NCBI GenBank assembly: GCA_002869065.1
Contig: PKTR01000001.1
Location: 735,118 to 799,117, forward strand
Direction of reading: 5' to 3'
Origin: Hyphomicrobiales bacterium
GTDB taxonomy: Bacteria; Pseudomonadota; Alphaproteobacteria; Rhizobiales; Rhodobiaceae
Length of the DNA: 64,000 nt
Numbering within the stretch: the stretch's first letter is position 1; each line of letters starts with the position of its first letter. Positions 45,554 to 55,026 of this stretch are shown here, piece by piece. The notes beneath the pieces are model-generated. The model had not been told where the DNA came from and searched no databases. It saw nothing but the letters and a program-made list of their open reading frames with translations. The translations under genes were made by a program, and so were the position numbers.

Positions 45554-48349
45554 TCAGCGCGCGATGTCGCGGCGTCCGCCCTCGATGACCTCGGCCGGAA
45601 ATCCCTTGCGAACCGAACGGTTCCAATCCGCCCGCATCTTCGCGGCAAACGATTTCAGGATGTAGAGATTGACCTCGTCGCGCAGCATCGGCCGGGCGAA
45701 GTAGAACCCCTGCCCGCGATCGCAGCCGAAGGACTTCAGCATCTCGAGCTGCTCTTCGGTCTCGATCCCTTCGGCGACCACGACCTTGTCCAGTTCCTTG
45801 CACAGCTTGACGATCGTCTCGACGATCGCCTGGCTGACCCGGTTGGTCATCAGATCGAAGACGAAGGACCGGTCGATCTTCACGCGGCTGACCGGCAGCG
45901 TCTTGAGATGGGTCAGAGAGGCATAGCCCGTGCCGAAATCATCAAGCGCGATTGCGATACCCGCATCGGAAAGCTGTTCCAGCGTGCCGGCGACCGAATT
46001 GAAATCGCTGCCGAGGAACGCCGTTTCCGTGACCTCGATCTGCAGGCGGTCTTTCGGCAACCCCTTGTCGCGCATCATCGACAGAACACGCTCGGCGTAG
46101 TCGCCGCTCCACAGCTCGCTGTTCGAAGCGTTGACCGCGATGCGCCCGACATCGACGCCATGGTCGAGCCAGTCCCTGATATCGTTGGTGACCAGATCGA
46201 GCATCCGCTGGTCGATCTCAGCCAGGAGTTCCGGCTCGTCGAAAGCCTCGATGAACGAACCCGGCGAGTTGATTTCTCCGTCGGTATCGCGGATCCGCAC
46301 CAGCGCCTCGAACCCGACCAGGGCACCCGTCTTCAGGCAGACCTTGGGCTGATAGGCAGGAACGATCCGGTCATTCTTCAACGCGGAGCGCACAAACGAC
46401 ACCGCCTCGTAGCGGATTTCCGTCTCGCGCAGCAGGTCGACGTCGAACATGAAGGACCGATTGCGGCCGTTTTTCTTGGCGTTGTAGAGCGCGATATCGG
46501 CACTGCGGATCAGCTCCGGCGCCGTCAGCCCGTGTTCCGGGAACGACGCGATACCGATGCTGCCCTGGCAATAAAGGGGCTGTCCGCGATAGACGATCTT
46601 GCGGCGAAGCGCGCGCAGGATCCGGTCGGCGACCCGCATCAAACGCGCGCGCGAGGTCATGCCGCGAATGACAAGCGCGAACTCATCACCGCCAAGGCGC
46701 GCGATGAAATCGCCGTCCCGGATGCACCGGCTCAGCCGTTCGCCAACCTGCGCGATCACCGCATCGCCGGCGACATGGCCGAACACATCGTTGATCGCCT
46801 TGAAATTGTCGAGCCCCACGAGCAGCAATCCGAATTCCTGCTCCCGACCACCGCTGCCGCGCAGATCGCGGATGAATTCATTGAGGTAGCTTCGGTTCGG
46901 CAGGTTCGTCAGCGGATCGTAGTTCTCCGCCCGCCAAACCACGGTCGCAGCGTGTTTGCGCTCAGAAATATCTTGAACAATCAACCAGGTAAGGTCGACG
47001 TTGTTGCCTTTCATGGCCAACAGGCCGGTCGCGATAACGCTGACCGGGGTGCCGGATTTTCCAACCAGCTCGATCTCGACCGGACCGAACAGACGCGACT
47101 CTGTCCCGCCATCGATCTCCGCCTTGAATGCCGGCCAGCTTTCCGCCGTCACCAGCTCTTCAAGCTCCACGTTGTGCATATCGACCTTTGAGCGGCCGAG
47201 CATCTTCTGGAATGCCTGATTGCCGTCGATCACGCGCCCGTCGGGGCTGCACATGGCAATTCCGGTCGGAGCCAATTCGTACAGCGAGCGGAACTTTTCT
47301 TCACTGCTGCGCAGCGCGGCTTCCGTGCGTTTTGCCTCGGTCACGTCCGTCCACAAGCCAACGATCCGGCCCGACGGTGCCCGCCGCTCCTCAACCTGCA
47401 CCCACCGATCGTCCGGCAGACGCTGCAGGAAACAATGATCCGCCTGGCGGTGAACCTCGAGACGCTGCTGGATCCAAGCTTCGCGGCTTTCCTCCGTCTC
47501 ACCGGCGTCGACCACCTGCGAGTGCGCGATGCCGTGGCGGATCATGTCTTCGAACGAGATCCCCTGGTGAATCGCCGAATGTGTGCGCCGGTAGACCTTT
47601 CCGAGTGCCCCGTTACTCAACATCAGCCGGTCTTCCGGACTGAAGACCGCGAACCCTTCCGGGATCGTCTCGATAGCTTCCCGCAGAATCTCTTCCGCGA
47701 CCTGCCGTTCGGCGGCAACCCGCATCGATCCGATGATCGTGCCGCAGGTGCGCGCGAGAGCGTTCAGGCTCTCGACCATCGCGTCACCATAGCCGCCGGG
47801 ACGATTGGCGAGACCGATCATACCGACCAGTTCGCGACCGAAATGCAGCGGAAGGCTCAGGAACGCGTGCACCGGCGGATGACCGCTCGGAATTTCGTAG
47901 CCGTCTTCCTTGGCCGGATTATTGGAAATGAAGAAGGTGTCCGTCTTGATCGTGGTGCCGAACAACGCATCAAGATTGTGGAACTCGAGGCCATCGGCAA
48001 CGAAACTTGCCTGCCGGCTCGGCGGCAAATGCCTCAATACGTTTTGCGACATCGAATAACATTTGAGGAACTGATGCCCGTCATCGGCACTCAACACCTC
48101 GCCGATGAACCCGAATTCGCTCTCGGTCAGCGAAACGACGCGCTCCAGCATGTCGTCAAATGCCGCGCGCATGTCGCGCTCCTGCGCGAGATTGCCCTGA
48201 AGCTCGTCGATGACGGCAAGCACGGCGCTGGTTTCGACACCGATGCACTCGGTGCGAGCATCGCGCTTTGCGCGCTCAGCCGCCCGCCTCGTAGAGGTCG
48301 TCTTGCTCGTGCGACGCGCGGTCTTTTCTTGTTCTTTATCGTTCGACAT
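45554..48349 (-). CDS. GAF-PAS-PAS-GGDEF-EAL bifunctional c-di-GMP protein
   Basis: 931 residues, no transmembrane segment, so cytosolic. An N-terminal basic linker precedes a GAF domain (about 55-210, SLPLHFGRELVGMIGLANRPG). Two PAS domains follow (the first starting EAIETIPEGFAVF, the second LYELAPTGIAMC). The GGDEF domain has an intact RLGGDEFALV with I-site RDGD five residues before it. The EAL domain keeps GFEALVR, VNASNSELW, EVTETAF, DDFGTGYASL, KIDRSFV, AEGIETEE and GQGFYFARP. Both synthesis and breakdown of c-di-GMP are therefore possible, with GAF/PAS sensing. ATG at 48349 is chosen; sequence upstream is AT-rich and not protein-like. Confidence 0.94.
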   Translation of the reverse strand: MSNDKEQEKTARRTSKTTSTRRAAERAKRDARTECIGVETSAVLAVIDELQGNLAQERDMRAAFDDMLERVVSLTESEFGFIGEVLSADDGHQFLKCYSMSQNVLRHLPPSRQASFVADGLEFHNLDALFGTTIKTDTFFISNNPAKEDGYEIPSGHPPVHAFLSLPLHFGRELVGMIGLANRPGGYGDAMVESLNALARTCGTIIGSMRVAAERQVAEEILREAIETIPEGFAVFSPEDRLMLSNGALGKVYRRTHSAIHQGISFEDMIRHGIAHSQVVDAGETEESREAWIQQRLEVHRQADHCFLQRLPDDRWVQVEERRAPSGRIVGLWTDVTEAKRTEAALRSSEEKFRSLYELAPTGIAMCSPDGRVIDGNQAFQKMLGRSKVDMHNVELEELVTAESWPAFKAEIDGGTESRLFGPVEIELVGKSGTPVSVIATGLLAMKGNNVDLTWLIVQDISERKHAATVVWRAENYDPLTNLPNRSYLNEFIRDLRGSGGREQEFGLLLVGLDNFKAINDVFGHVAGDAVIAQVGERLSRCIRDGDFIARLGGDEFALVIRGMTSRARLMRVADRILRALRRKIVYRGQPLYCQGSIGIASFPEHGLTAPELIRSADIALYNAKKNGRNRSFMFDVDLLRETEIRYEAVSFVRSALKNDRIVPAYQPKVCLKTGALVGFEALVRIRDTDGEINSPGSFIEAFDEPELLAEIDQRMLDLVTNDIRDWLDHGVDVGRIAVNASNSELWSGDYAERVLSMMRDKGLPKDRLQIEVTETAFLGSDFNSVAGTLEQLSDAGIAIALDDFGTGYASLTHLKTLPVSRVKIDRSFVFDLMTNRVSQAIVETIVKLCKELDKVVVAEGIETEEQLEMLKSFGCDRGQGFYFARPMLRDEVNLYILKSFAAKMRADWNRSVRKGFPAEVIEGGRRDIAR

Positions 48350-48743
48350 CTTGTAGCAGCACTCACCCCTGCGAGCCTGAATTCTTTGCAGGCCCTTGCA
48401 CAGTACTGCTGCAATATCGGGCAAATTCGTAAATTCCTTATAAAATTCAACTCCATAAAATTTTGGGGAAAAGCACAATCAAAAATACCCAGTCATAACC
48501 CCCTGGTACCAATGAATATATTCAGATAACACTCACGCTCGTCGGGACAAGAAATTGTTGTATTCCCGAACATGACGCCCTGCGCCTGCGGATATAAACC
48601 CTTCGCCGGTTCAAATTTACCTTAGGGAAGACAGTCCTTGCCTCCCCCGCACCCGAGTGGCCGCACGAAGTGACTTCACCCGCGCGCCAGCGAGTTGCGC
48701 GGCTACACAGCGCCACAGGACAGAAAAAAAGGGAAAGAGACGA
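48350..48743. other. Intergenic region between c-di-GMP gene and tRNA fragment
   Basis: About 390 bases without a convincing gene. It is AT-rich near 48410-48540, where the promoter of the GGDEF-EAL gene probably lies. Nothing else is recognised. Confidence 0.4.
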
Positions 48744-48794
<51 letters not shown>

Positions 48795-49079
48795 ATAGTT
48801 TTGAATAACTATTTGTTATTTCTTGTTTATTAACATCTCCTAGAAAGATTGTGTGAGTATCGTGTGAGTCTGGAACCTTAACAGAGACGTACCTTCGGAC
48901 CATAAAAAGTCCGTGCGAATTCTGCACCTACGGAATTGAAGCCGGCATTCAGATTGGTGAATTGGTATTCCTCATCATCAAGCGGCCCGGCACGAGCATG
49001 TCGACGTGTTCAGCGGAATAACTCGCCAACGGCCAAGTGTGAGCTGCGGAGAAGGCAGGTATGTTGAAGTTTGTGAACG

Positions 49080-52000
49080 TTACGCCGCTTTGACGCTTTC
49101 GTTGGACAAACTCACCAGACTGACGGATGCTCCCAATGTCTTTTCCGCGATATCGACAAGGTGCTGGTGATGAGTGAAGAACAGCACCTGCGTCGTCTGG
49201 CTCAGTTCGCCCAATAGCTTGAAGCCAGCCGCTGCGCGATCGTCATCGAAGTTGATAAACAGGTCGTCCGCCACAAACGGTAATGGCTCCGCCCGCTTCA
49301 GGTAGTCTTCGATCGCTGCAACCCTTAGCGCCAGATAGAGCTGGTCGGCCGTGCCTGTGCTCATGCCTGACACAGGGACAACGCTGCCATCGTGCCGTTC
49401 GCCTGTCAGATAAGCGTTATCCTGGTCGTCAAACGCGATCTGAAGGCTGGTGAATGAATCTCCAGTGATGATCTGGAACAGTTCGCCCGCGCGTTTTAGC
49501 AAAGGCGCCTGCTTTTCCCTCCGGTAACGTTCAATCGCCCACCGGAGAAGTATGGCCGAAGTCTGTACGCGCACATACCTTTCGGCAACTTCCCGCATTT
49601 CGGCGAGGGCTTCTTCCTTTGCCGCCGCTGCTTGAGCAGCCGCATCGTCACCGCCGATTGCCTGAAATGCCTCGCGCGCTCGGGATCGCTCTTCTGCGGC
49701 GGCAGTCTGCTGAGCTTGAAGGTCTTCCAACTCAGCCAGAATCGAAGCTTCGTCCGCTGCAACCTCATCAATAAGGACGTCCTTGCACTCATTCTCAAGC
49801 TCCGTAGCAGCTTTACCGTCGCCGTCCTGCTGGAGTTTCTCGATAACTTTCTCGTACTCCTCCGTAAGAGACCGTTGCCGATCCGAGCGAGCGATGGCGT
49901 CCTTGAGCGCTTCTTTCGTCTCAACGTTGGCCGCCGTCTTCAGGTGGGATATTGATGCCGCCAATTCCCGCCGTTTGTCTTCAAGTCCACTGATTTGTGT
50001 GGTCAGCTCTTCGAGTTGTTCAACCGCCTTTTCCCGAAGCCCCTGGATACGCTCGGCATCGGCCAATCGCTTTTCAAGCTCCAGCACGGCATCTTCAGCC
50101 GGTTGATCGACCGAATCTGTTGCCAATTCCTTTGTCAGTTTTCCGACAACCTCTTCAAAGTCCGTCACGTCGCGGTTGATCTTGTCTATGCGGTCGTGCC
50201 GCAGCGATCTGATACGCCCTGTCGTCTCCCGCATCCTGTCTATCGTGTCGATTTGCGAGCTGACCGACTCCGGCGGAGCGTCCTTAGCCAGCCCAAGCTC
50301 GTCAAGCGCCACCTCCCATTTTCCCTGCCACTGCTCCAAGGCCTCACTGGCCTGTTGAAGCTCCCGCTTGCGCCGTGCCACCTCCTTGGCTGCCGCCTGG
50401 ACTTTCTCGGTTAACTCGTCCTTCCGGGCTGCCGCTGATTCATGCTGACGCTGTTCGTCTGCCGCTCGCTCTATGATCACGCTCAGACCGTCATTTTCCA
50501 GCGCGGCTACATCAACGCCGAGTGCAGTCAGCTCACCAAGAATCTGTTCCTTGCCCGCGCGTTCTTCGCCTTTACATGTATCCAGTGTGATTTCGGCATC
50601 CGCTCGTCCGTCAATGGCCTCCAGCACTTCTTCACGGGCATCGAGCCATTCCAGCATCGCTTCCGCAGCCAAAGCATCAAAGGGAGCCGTTTCCCACATC
50701 GATGACCACTCGGCTTTCAACTGCTCGCCTTCCCGAACGAGTTCGGTCTCGCTTTCCTGAGCCTGCTCCAGTCGTGTTTCCAGGTCTCCGATAATTCGGT
50801 TGATTTCTGTGATCCGCCCTGCGGCCTCAGCGTGATCAAACCTTTGATCGGCAAGTTGATCCACGCTAGCCATGGCAGGCTCGAAGGCGGCGGGCAAGTC
50901 CGCTAACTCTTCGCCAAATTCCTTTGCCTGATCTTCAGGAATTGACTTGCCGTCCACATGCCTGATTTTGACCAGGGCCCACAAAGCATCGCGACGGCGG
51001 CGAGCCTCGTCTAAGGCTTCCGGCGTGATCGTTTGTTCATCCCGTACTGTGCGCTCCAATGCGGCGGTCGCAGCTTCCTTTTCCTGCTGAAGGGATGCAA
51101 TCTTTTGCTTAAATTCCCGTACGCGCCGTTTCCAGTCCTCCTCGCGGTCCCGATACGATTGAACCTGCGCCCGCGCCGGTACGGCCGCGTCCACAAGTTC
51201 TTTTTCCTTTCTGACACCTGGCTTAAGCACGTCGAGCCGACGCTTCGCACGCTCCTGTGCTTCTCGCATCGCTTTTTCGGCGTTTCGAACGCGACCATGA
51301 ATGTCGCCCTGTTCGCGCACTGTCCTGATCGCTATAGCCAGACTGGACACGTCGGCGGGATCGCCGCTCTTATCTAACCGTTCCTTTAGATCGTCGTGGG
51401 CCTCCTGCGCCTCTTGCAGTAGGTGGGTCTGATTGGTGACATCAGCCTCACGCTCACCCTTCTGATTCAGGAGCTGACGCACCACGCCAGCCTCGGTGCG
51501 CGAGGGAATGCGTTTGGCGAGCACATCTATGTCGGTCTCTGTCCAGGCAAGTTCACGTGCGTCGGCGCGTAGATCTTCCTCAGCGGCATTGAGTTCCGCT
51601 TCGCGTTTCGGCAGGTCAGCCTTTTCACCACGTATCTCAATCCGTCTTTCATGAAGTTGCCGAATATCTTCGGCCCGCAGGATAAGCGTCTCGTCAAAGC
51701 TCAGCTTTTTAAGGCTCTCCTCGGCACGTTTCAGTTGCTCCTGTAGCGTCGCGATGCGTGTCTCCGCCTCCGCATCCTTGCGTTCTGCTTCCTCTACCAC
51801 TTGCGCAGCATCATCTGGCAGCGCAGCCGCTTCGCCGAGGTCCGCAAACTCACCGTCGAGTTCCTGTTTTCTACGCACGTCTCGAAATACACGGCGGATG
51901 CGGCTCAGACGATTGCGTGTCGCGGTACGTTCTTTGATGTTGTTATCGATCTCCGAATATGTTTGCTCTGCGTCGTCATAGGTCCGCTTGAGGTCCCGCC

Positions 52001-52622
52001 AGTTATTTGCGGTGAGTGTCAGGTCCCGCAGCGCCTTTTGGGCTTCCGAAAGCTTGTCTTCAGCGATGTAAAACTTGCGATGCTTGGCGCGCCGCGCACC
52101 CCATAATTCGTCCGCTTCACCAGCGAGCTCTCCGAGGCGCTCTCTCAACCCGCCAATGCCGGCGCCCGCTGAAAACAACATCTGCCCCACATCGTCCCTG
52201 GCTTCCAGAATTGCGCGGCCCCCATCGCCAAGGCGCACGTGATCCAGACTGAACATCCGCTCAAAGAACGGCCGATCCGCACCGGCGAGATAGGGAATCA
52301 AAACACTCTCGCCGCCGGGAACGGGCGAACCGTCCAGTTCTAGCAACGTGTCTTTGTTTCCTTTGCGCCGAAGCACCTGCAGCAAAGCGCTTCCGTTTTC
52401 GAGAACCGCCCCGATCCGCATGTCGGCGTAGTCGTGGAGGAAATTGTACGGCGAGTGCATCGGTATGCCGAACAGTAGATCCTCGATCGCGGCCAGCGCC
52501 GTGGATTTACCAGCTTCGTTCGGGCCGAAAACAATGTGGAAATCTGACTTGCCGGCAGGCAGATCAAACGACCGATCCGTGAAATGTCCATATCGCAACA
52601 GATCAAGTCGTCCGAGCCGCAT
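49080..52622 (-). CDS. YhaN-like AAA ATPase (SMC/Rad50-like, partner of YhaO)
   Basis: 1,180 residues. Walker A GPNEAGKST at residues 33-41, preceded by LDLLRYGHF; this is the YhaN style of Rad50/SbcC relatives. Residues about 200-1000 are long coiled coil, rich in E, K, R and A. The C-terminus carries the ABC signature region (MSTGTADQLYLALRVAAIEDYLKR), Walker B PFVADDLFINFDD and the H-loop FFTHHQHLVDIAE. With the nuclease gene just upstream (2-base gap) it should form an ATP-driven DNA-end-processing complex. It sits inside the tRNA-flanked island. Cargo role in anti-phage or repair functions is inference. Confidence 0.87.
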   Translation of the reverse strand: MRLGRLDLLRYGHFTDRSFDLPAGKSDFHIVFGPNEAGKSTALAAIEDLLFGIPMHSPYNFLHDYADMRIGAVLENGSALLQVLRRKGNKDTLLELDGSPVPGGESVLIPYLAGADRPFFERMFSLDHVRLGDGGRAILEARDDVGQMLFSAGAGIGGLRERLGELAGEADELWGARRAKHRKFYIAEDKLSEAQKALRDLTLTANNWRDLKRTYDDAEQTYSEIDNNIKERTATRNRLSRIRRVFRDVRRKQELDGEFADLGEAAALPDDAAQVVEEAERKDAEAETRIATLQEQLKRAEESLKKLSFDETLILRAEDIRQLHERRIEIRGEKADLPKREAELNAAEEDLRADARELAWTETDIDVLAKRIPSRTEAGVVRQLLNQKGEREADVTNQTHLLQEAQEAHDDLKERLDKSGDPADVSSLAIAIRTVREQGDIHGRVRNAEKAMREAQERAKRRLDVLKPGVRKEKELVDAAVPARAQVQSYRDREEDWKRRVREFKQKIASLQQEKEAATAALERTVRDEQTITPEALDEARRRRDALWALVKIRHVDGKSIPEDQAKEFGEELADLPAAFEPAMASVDQLADQRFDHAEAAGRITEINRIIGDLETRLEQAQESETELVREGEQLKAEWSSMWETAPFDALAAEAMLEWLDAREEVLEAIDGRADAEITLDTCKGEERAGKEQILGELTALGVDVAALENDGLSVIIERAADEQRQHESAAARKDELTEKVQAAAKEVARRKRELQQASEALEQWQGKWEVALDELGLAKDAPPESVSSQIDTIDRMRETTGRIRSLRHDRIDKINRDVTDFEEVVGKLTKELATDSVDQPAEDAVLELEKRLADAERIQGLREKAVEQLEELTTQISGLEDKRRELAASISHLKTAANVETKEALKDAIARSDRQRSLTEEYEKVIEKLQQDGDGKAATELENECKDVLIDEVAADEASILAELEDLQAQQTAAAEERSRAREAFQAIGGDDAAAQAAAAKEEALAEMREVAERYVRVQTSAILLRWAIERYRREKQAPLLKRAGELFQIITGDSFTSLQIAFDDQDNAYLTGERHDGSVVPVSGMSTGTADQLYLALRVAAIEDYLKRAEPLPFVADDLFINFDDDRAAAGFKLLGELSQTTQVLFFTHHQHLVDIAEKTLGASVSLVSLSNESVKAA

Positions 52623-52624
52623 GC

Positions 52625-53899
52625 CTAATCCTCCCGCGCAATCAGGCGCGCTGAAAGGTATGGTGCGACACCATCAATCAGAGCGGCGTATTCACCTTCC
52701 ACGGCCGACTTCAAAACGTGATCTTCAATACCCGCTCGAATATCGTGGGGCAGGCGCCGCACCAACGCGCCGATATCTTCTTCAATTTCTGAAAGTAGCG
52801 TTTCATCGCTCATGGCTGTCTGCAACATCTGCTGCAACGCCCCGATCGCATCCTCACGCCGCGCAAGGGTTTCTGTATCAATGGTCGCCTCTGTAGCAAT
52901 GGCAACCTTCTCGACCCAGGCAACTTCATCCCCAAGGCCAAGCGCGCAGGCGCGGGCCTCGGCCAGAACCTGTTCTTCCGAAGCGATAAGCTGGGCGTGA
53001 ACCTCTGTGCGGCCTTCCAACCGAATACGGCAGGCGAGCAATCGGCCGTCGGCATGATTGGCGACCGCAGCTTCCAACGCTTCCCGAACAGCGTCGGTCA
53101 CATCCCCCAAATTGGCCGCACCATTCAGGGGTACCAACAGCACTGCCCAGCGCACAACATCACAAGGTAACGCTTCGAGATCGACAATCTCGCCGTCTTC
53201 TACTGTGATCAGATACGCGCCTTTAGCGCCGGTTTCCCGTACATGGCGCCCCTGCAAATTACCGGGGAATACAATGTGCGGCTGCTCGTGCAGCACATCC
53301 GCCTGATGTACATGCCCCAGCGCCCAATAGTCGTACCCCTTGTTTACAAGCTCATCGAGAGAACAAGGTGCGTAGTTGGCGTGTTCGCCCATACCGCCGA
53401 GCCCGGTGTGCAGCACGCCGATATTAAAGACGTCCGATACCGGCGTCGGGTAATCTGGAACCAGATTTTCGGTCACGTCACGCTGCCGGAAGCTCTGGCC
53501 GTGAAGCGCTACATTTAGGTCCTCCAGCGCAAAAGTCTCCGGCTTACGCGTCCCAAAAACATGGACATTCTCCGGGAGGTCGAGCCGCCTGGTAATCTGG
53601 CTTTCCGCGTCGTGATTACCGTGCAGCAGGTAGACGGGAATGCCCGAAGAATTGAGCCGGCCCATCTGCGCCGCGAAAAACAGGCCTGTTTTGTAATCGC
53701 GCCAGTCGCCGTCGTAGAGGTCCCCGGCGATAATAAGAAAATCGACTTGTTCTTCGATCGTCAAACTGACGAGTTGGTCAAAGGCCTCCCTGGTCGCAGC
53801 ACGAACGCGCTTGGCGGCGTTGCCATCCTGGCCGGCAAGGCCTTTGAGAGGGCTGTCGAGGTGAATGTCCGCCGCATGCAAGAAACGAAAGGAAGCCAC
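52625..53899 (-). CDS. YhaO/SbcD-like metallophosphoesterase (DNA exonuclease)
   Basis: 424 residues. Calcineurin-type phosphoesterase motifs are complete: ADIHLD (D11, H13), AGDLYDGDW, GNHDAE, GVLHTGLGG and GHVHQAD, as in the Mre11/SbcD/YhaO nucleases. The C-terminal region after residue 260 is a capping domain. GTG at 53899 is chosen because family members start a few residues before RFLHAADIHLDSPL; the open frame runs 75 bases further upstream. It precedes the YhaN-like gene by 2 bases, so they are co-translated. Confidence 0.87.
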   Translation of the reverse strand: MASFRFLHAADIHLDSPLKGLAGQDGNAAKRVRAATREAFDQLVSLTIEEQVDFLIIAGDLYDGDWRDYKTGLFFAAQMGRLNSSGIPVYLLHGNHDAESQITRRLDLPENVHVFGTRKPETFALEDLNVALHGQSFRQRDVTENLVPDYPTPVSDVFNIGVLHTGLGGMGEHANYAPCSLDELVNKGYDYWALGHVHQADVLHEQPHIVFPGNLQGRHVRETGAKGAYLITVEDGEIVDLEALPCDVVRWAVLLVPLNGAANLGDVTDAVREALEAAVANHADGRLLACRIRLEGRTEVHAQLIASEEQVLAEARACALGLGDEVAWVEKVAIATEATIDTETLARREDAIGALQQMLQTAMSDETLLSEIEEDIGALVRRLPHDIRAGIEDHVLKSAVEGEYAALIDGVAPYLSARLIARED

Positions 53900-54330
53900 T
53901 ATTGCGCCCCATCCGCATTGCCTTCGTTTCTCCCTGTTGTTTCCGCAGGAAAAATTACATTTGCACACCGCCACCGCATCGCGGATAGGCTCTTAGTATT
54001 TGAAACACCTATTGACACCACTATCTGCCGCTCTTCCTCGCTCCCCTCGGTCATTTGGATTTGGCAAAAGCAACCCATGTCCGTTCCCTACCTCTTTGTG
54101 AACCCAAAAAGCCAATTTCATCTAGCGCGACCAGAAAAAGCACACTCATTTGTTTTCTTTCAGGTTACGCTGCTGGATTGCCCAAAAACAAATATCAAAA
54201 AACATTCTATACCACCTATAAGTGTTTTCAAATAGAAACGAAGGGAATAATGGGGTGGATTGCCCCCCTATTTCGACCGGATAGTCGGGCGTAAGCAAGA
54301 AGAATTGGGGATATCTCCAAGGAAAGGCTT
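53900..54330. other. AT-rich intergenic region upstream of yhaO-like gene
   Basis: About 430 bases. The left end must contain the promoter of the YhaO-YhaN pair. No homologous protein is recognisable in any frame. Base composition falls sharply here compared with the flanking genes. Confidence 0.4.
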
Positions 54331-54575
54331 ATATCTGACGACTATCAGCGCATTGAAATGATCACTGGAACTCCCCGACGGCGGTAGACTGCGGGGTCGT
54401 AGCAAAACCTCGGGTCATCGACGAAAGCTTAAACAGCGGGGGCAGCGTCTCGGAGGTGGCAAGACGCAATGGCATCGCCCCGAACCTGTTGTGCGTTTGG
54501 CGCCGCCTGATGGCCGAGGGAGGAACGGCTGCCGTGGATTCGGACGACGGTGTGATCGCCGCAGTCGTTACATGA
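54331..54575 (+). pseudogene. Decayed IS66-family orfA (TnpA) remnant
   Basis: Pieced together from two frames, the stretch reads like the small HTH protein of IS66 elements. The first part gives ISDDYQRIEMITGTPRRR followed by stops at 54391 and nearby. After a frameshift, from 54420, it gives DESLNSGGSVSEVARRNGIAP and NLLCVWRRLMAEGG, ending in TGA at 54573. No orfB or transposase gene and no terminal inverted repeats are seen. Confidence 0.65.
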
Positions 54576-54695
54576 CTTTTGTTGCCGGGTAAGCATTTTC
54601 GTAACCATATGATTTTTTCGGCGCCAACGAGACATTCAAACTTCCATCCTGCGCATTACCAATGCCTCAGTAGTGGCAACATACCCTCGCATCTA
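54566..54695. repeat. Imperfect direct repeat copy A, with a decayed tRNA-Thr-like 3' fragment
   Basis: Copy A starts with CGTTACATG (54566-54574) and contains GCGCCAACGAGA at 54621 onward. That core reads on the minus strand as a degraded tRNA 3' half (loop TTGGTAA, anticodon GGT; then a mutated T-loop TTTGAAT and acceptor strand). It ends with CATACCCTCGCAT. Copy B at 54775-54912 has the same order of parts about 210-220 bases later. Confidence 0.6.
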
Positions 54696-54764
54696 TCCAA
54701 ATTCAGCGCATAAGAATGTATTCCTGCGTCCCGCGACTTAGCTGCCTATGGTTTCGATAAGCGA

Positions 54765-54774
54765 GTTACACAAT

Positions 54775-54782
<8 letters not shown>
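54765..54782 (+). repeat. Putative integrase arm-site pair, left of core
   Basis: GTTACA (54765-54770), 4 bases, CGTTACAT (54775-54782). The same arrangement recurs exactly 240 bases later at 55005-55022. The two lie on either side of the tRNA-like core at 54839-54887, as arm sites of a tyrosine integrase do. Confidence 0.5.
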
Positions 54783-54912
<130 letters not shown>

Positions 54913-55004
54913 CTGATATAACTTAAATCATTGTAATTATTGCGGATGCTCCGCACTACATGTTGCTTTATTCTTTACAATATCCAATTTTTCGACTACA
55001 TTTT

Positions 55005-55022
55005 GTTACATAGGCGTTACAT
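55005..55022 (+). repeat. Putative integrase arm-site pair, right of core
   Basis: GTTACA (55005-55010), 4 bases, CGTTACAT (55015-55022), identical in layout to 54765-54782. It ends 4 bases before the likely TTG start of the integrase, so bound integrase could repress its own gene. Confidence 0.5.
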
Positions 55023-55026
55023 AGAT

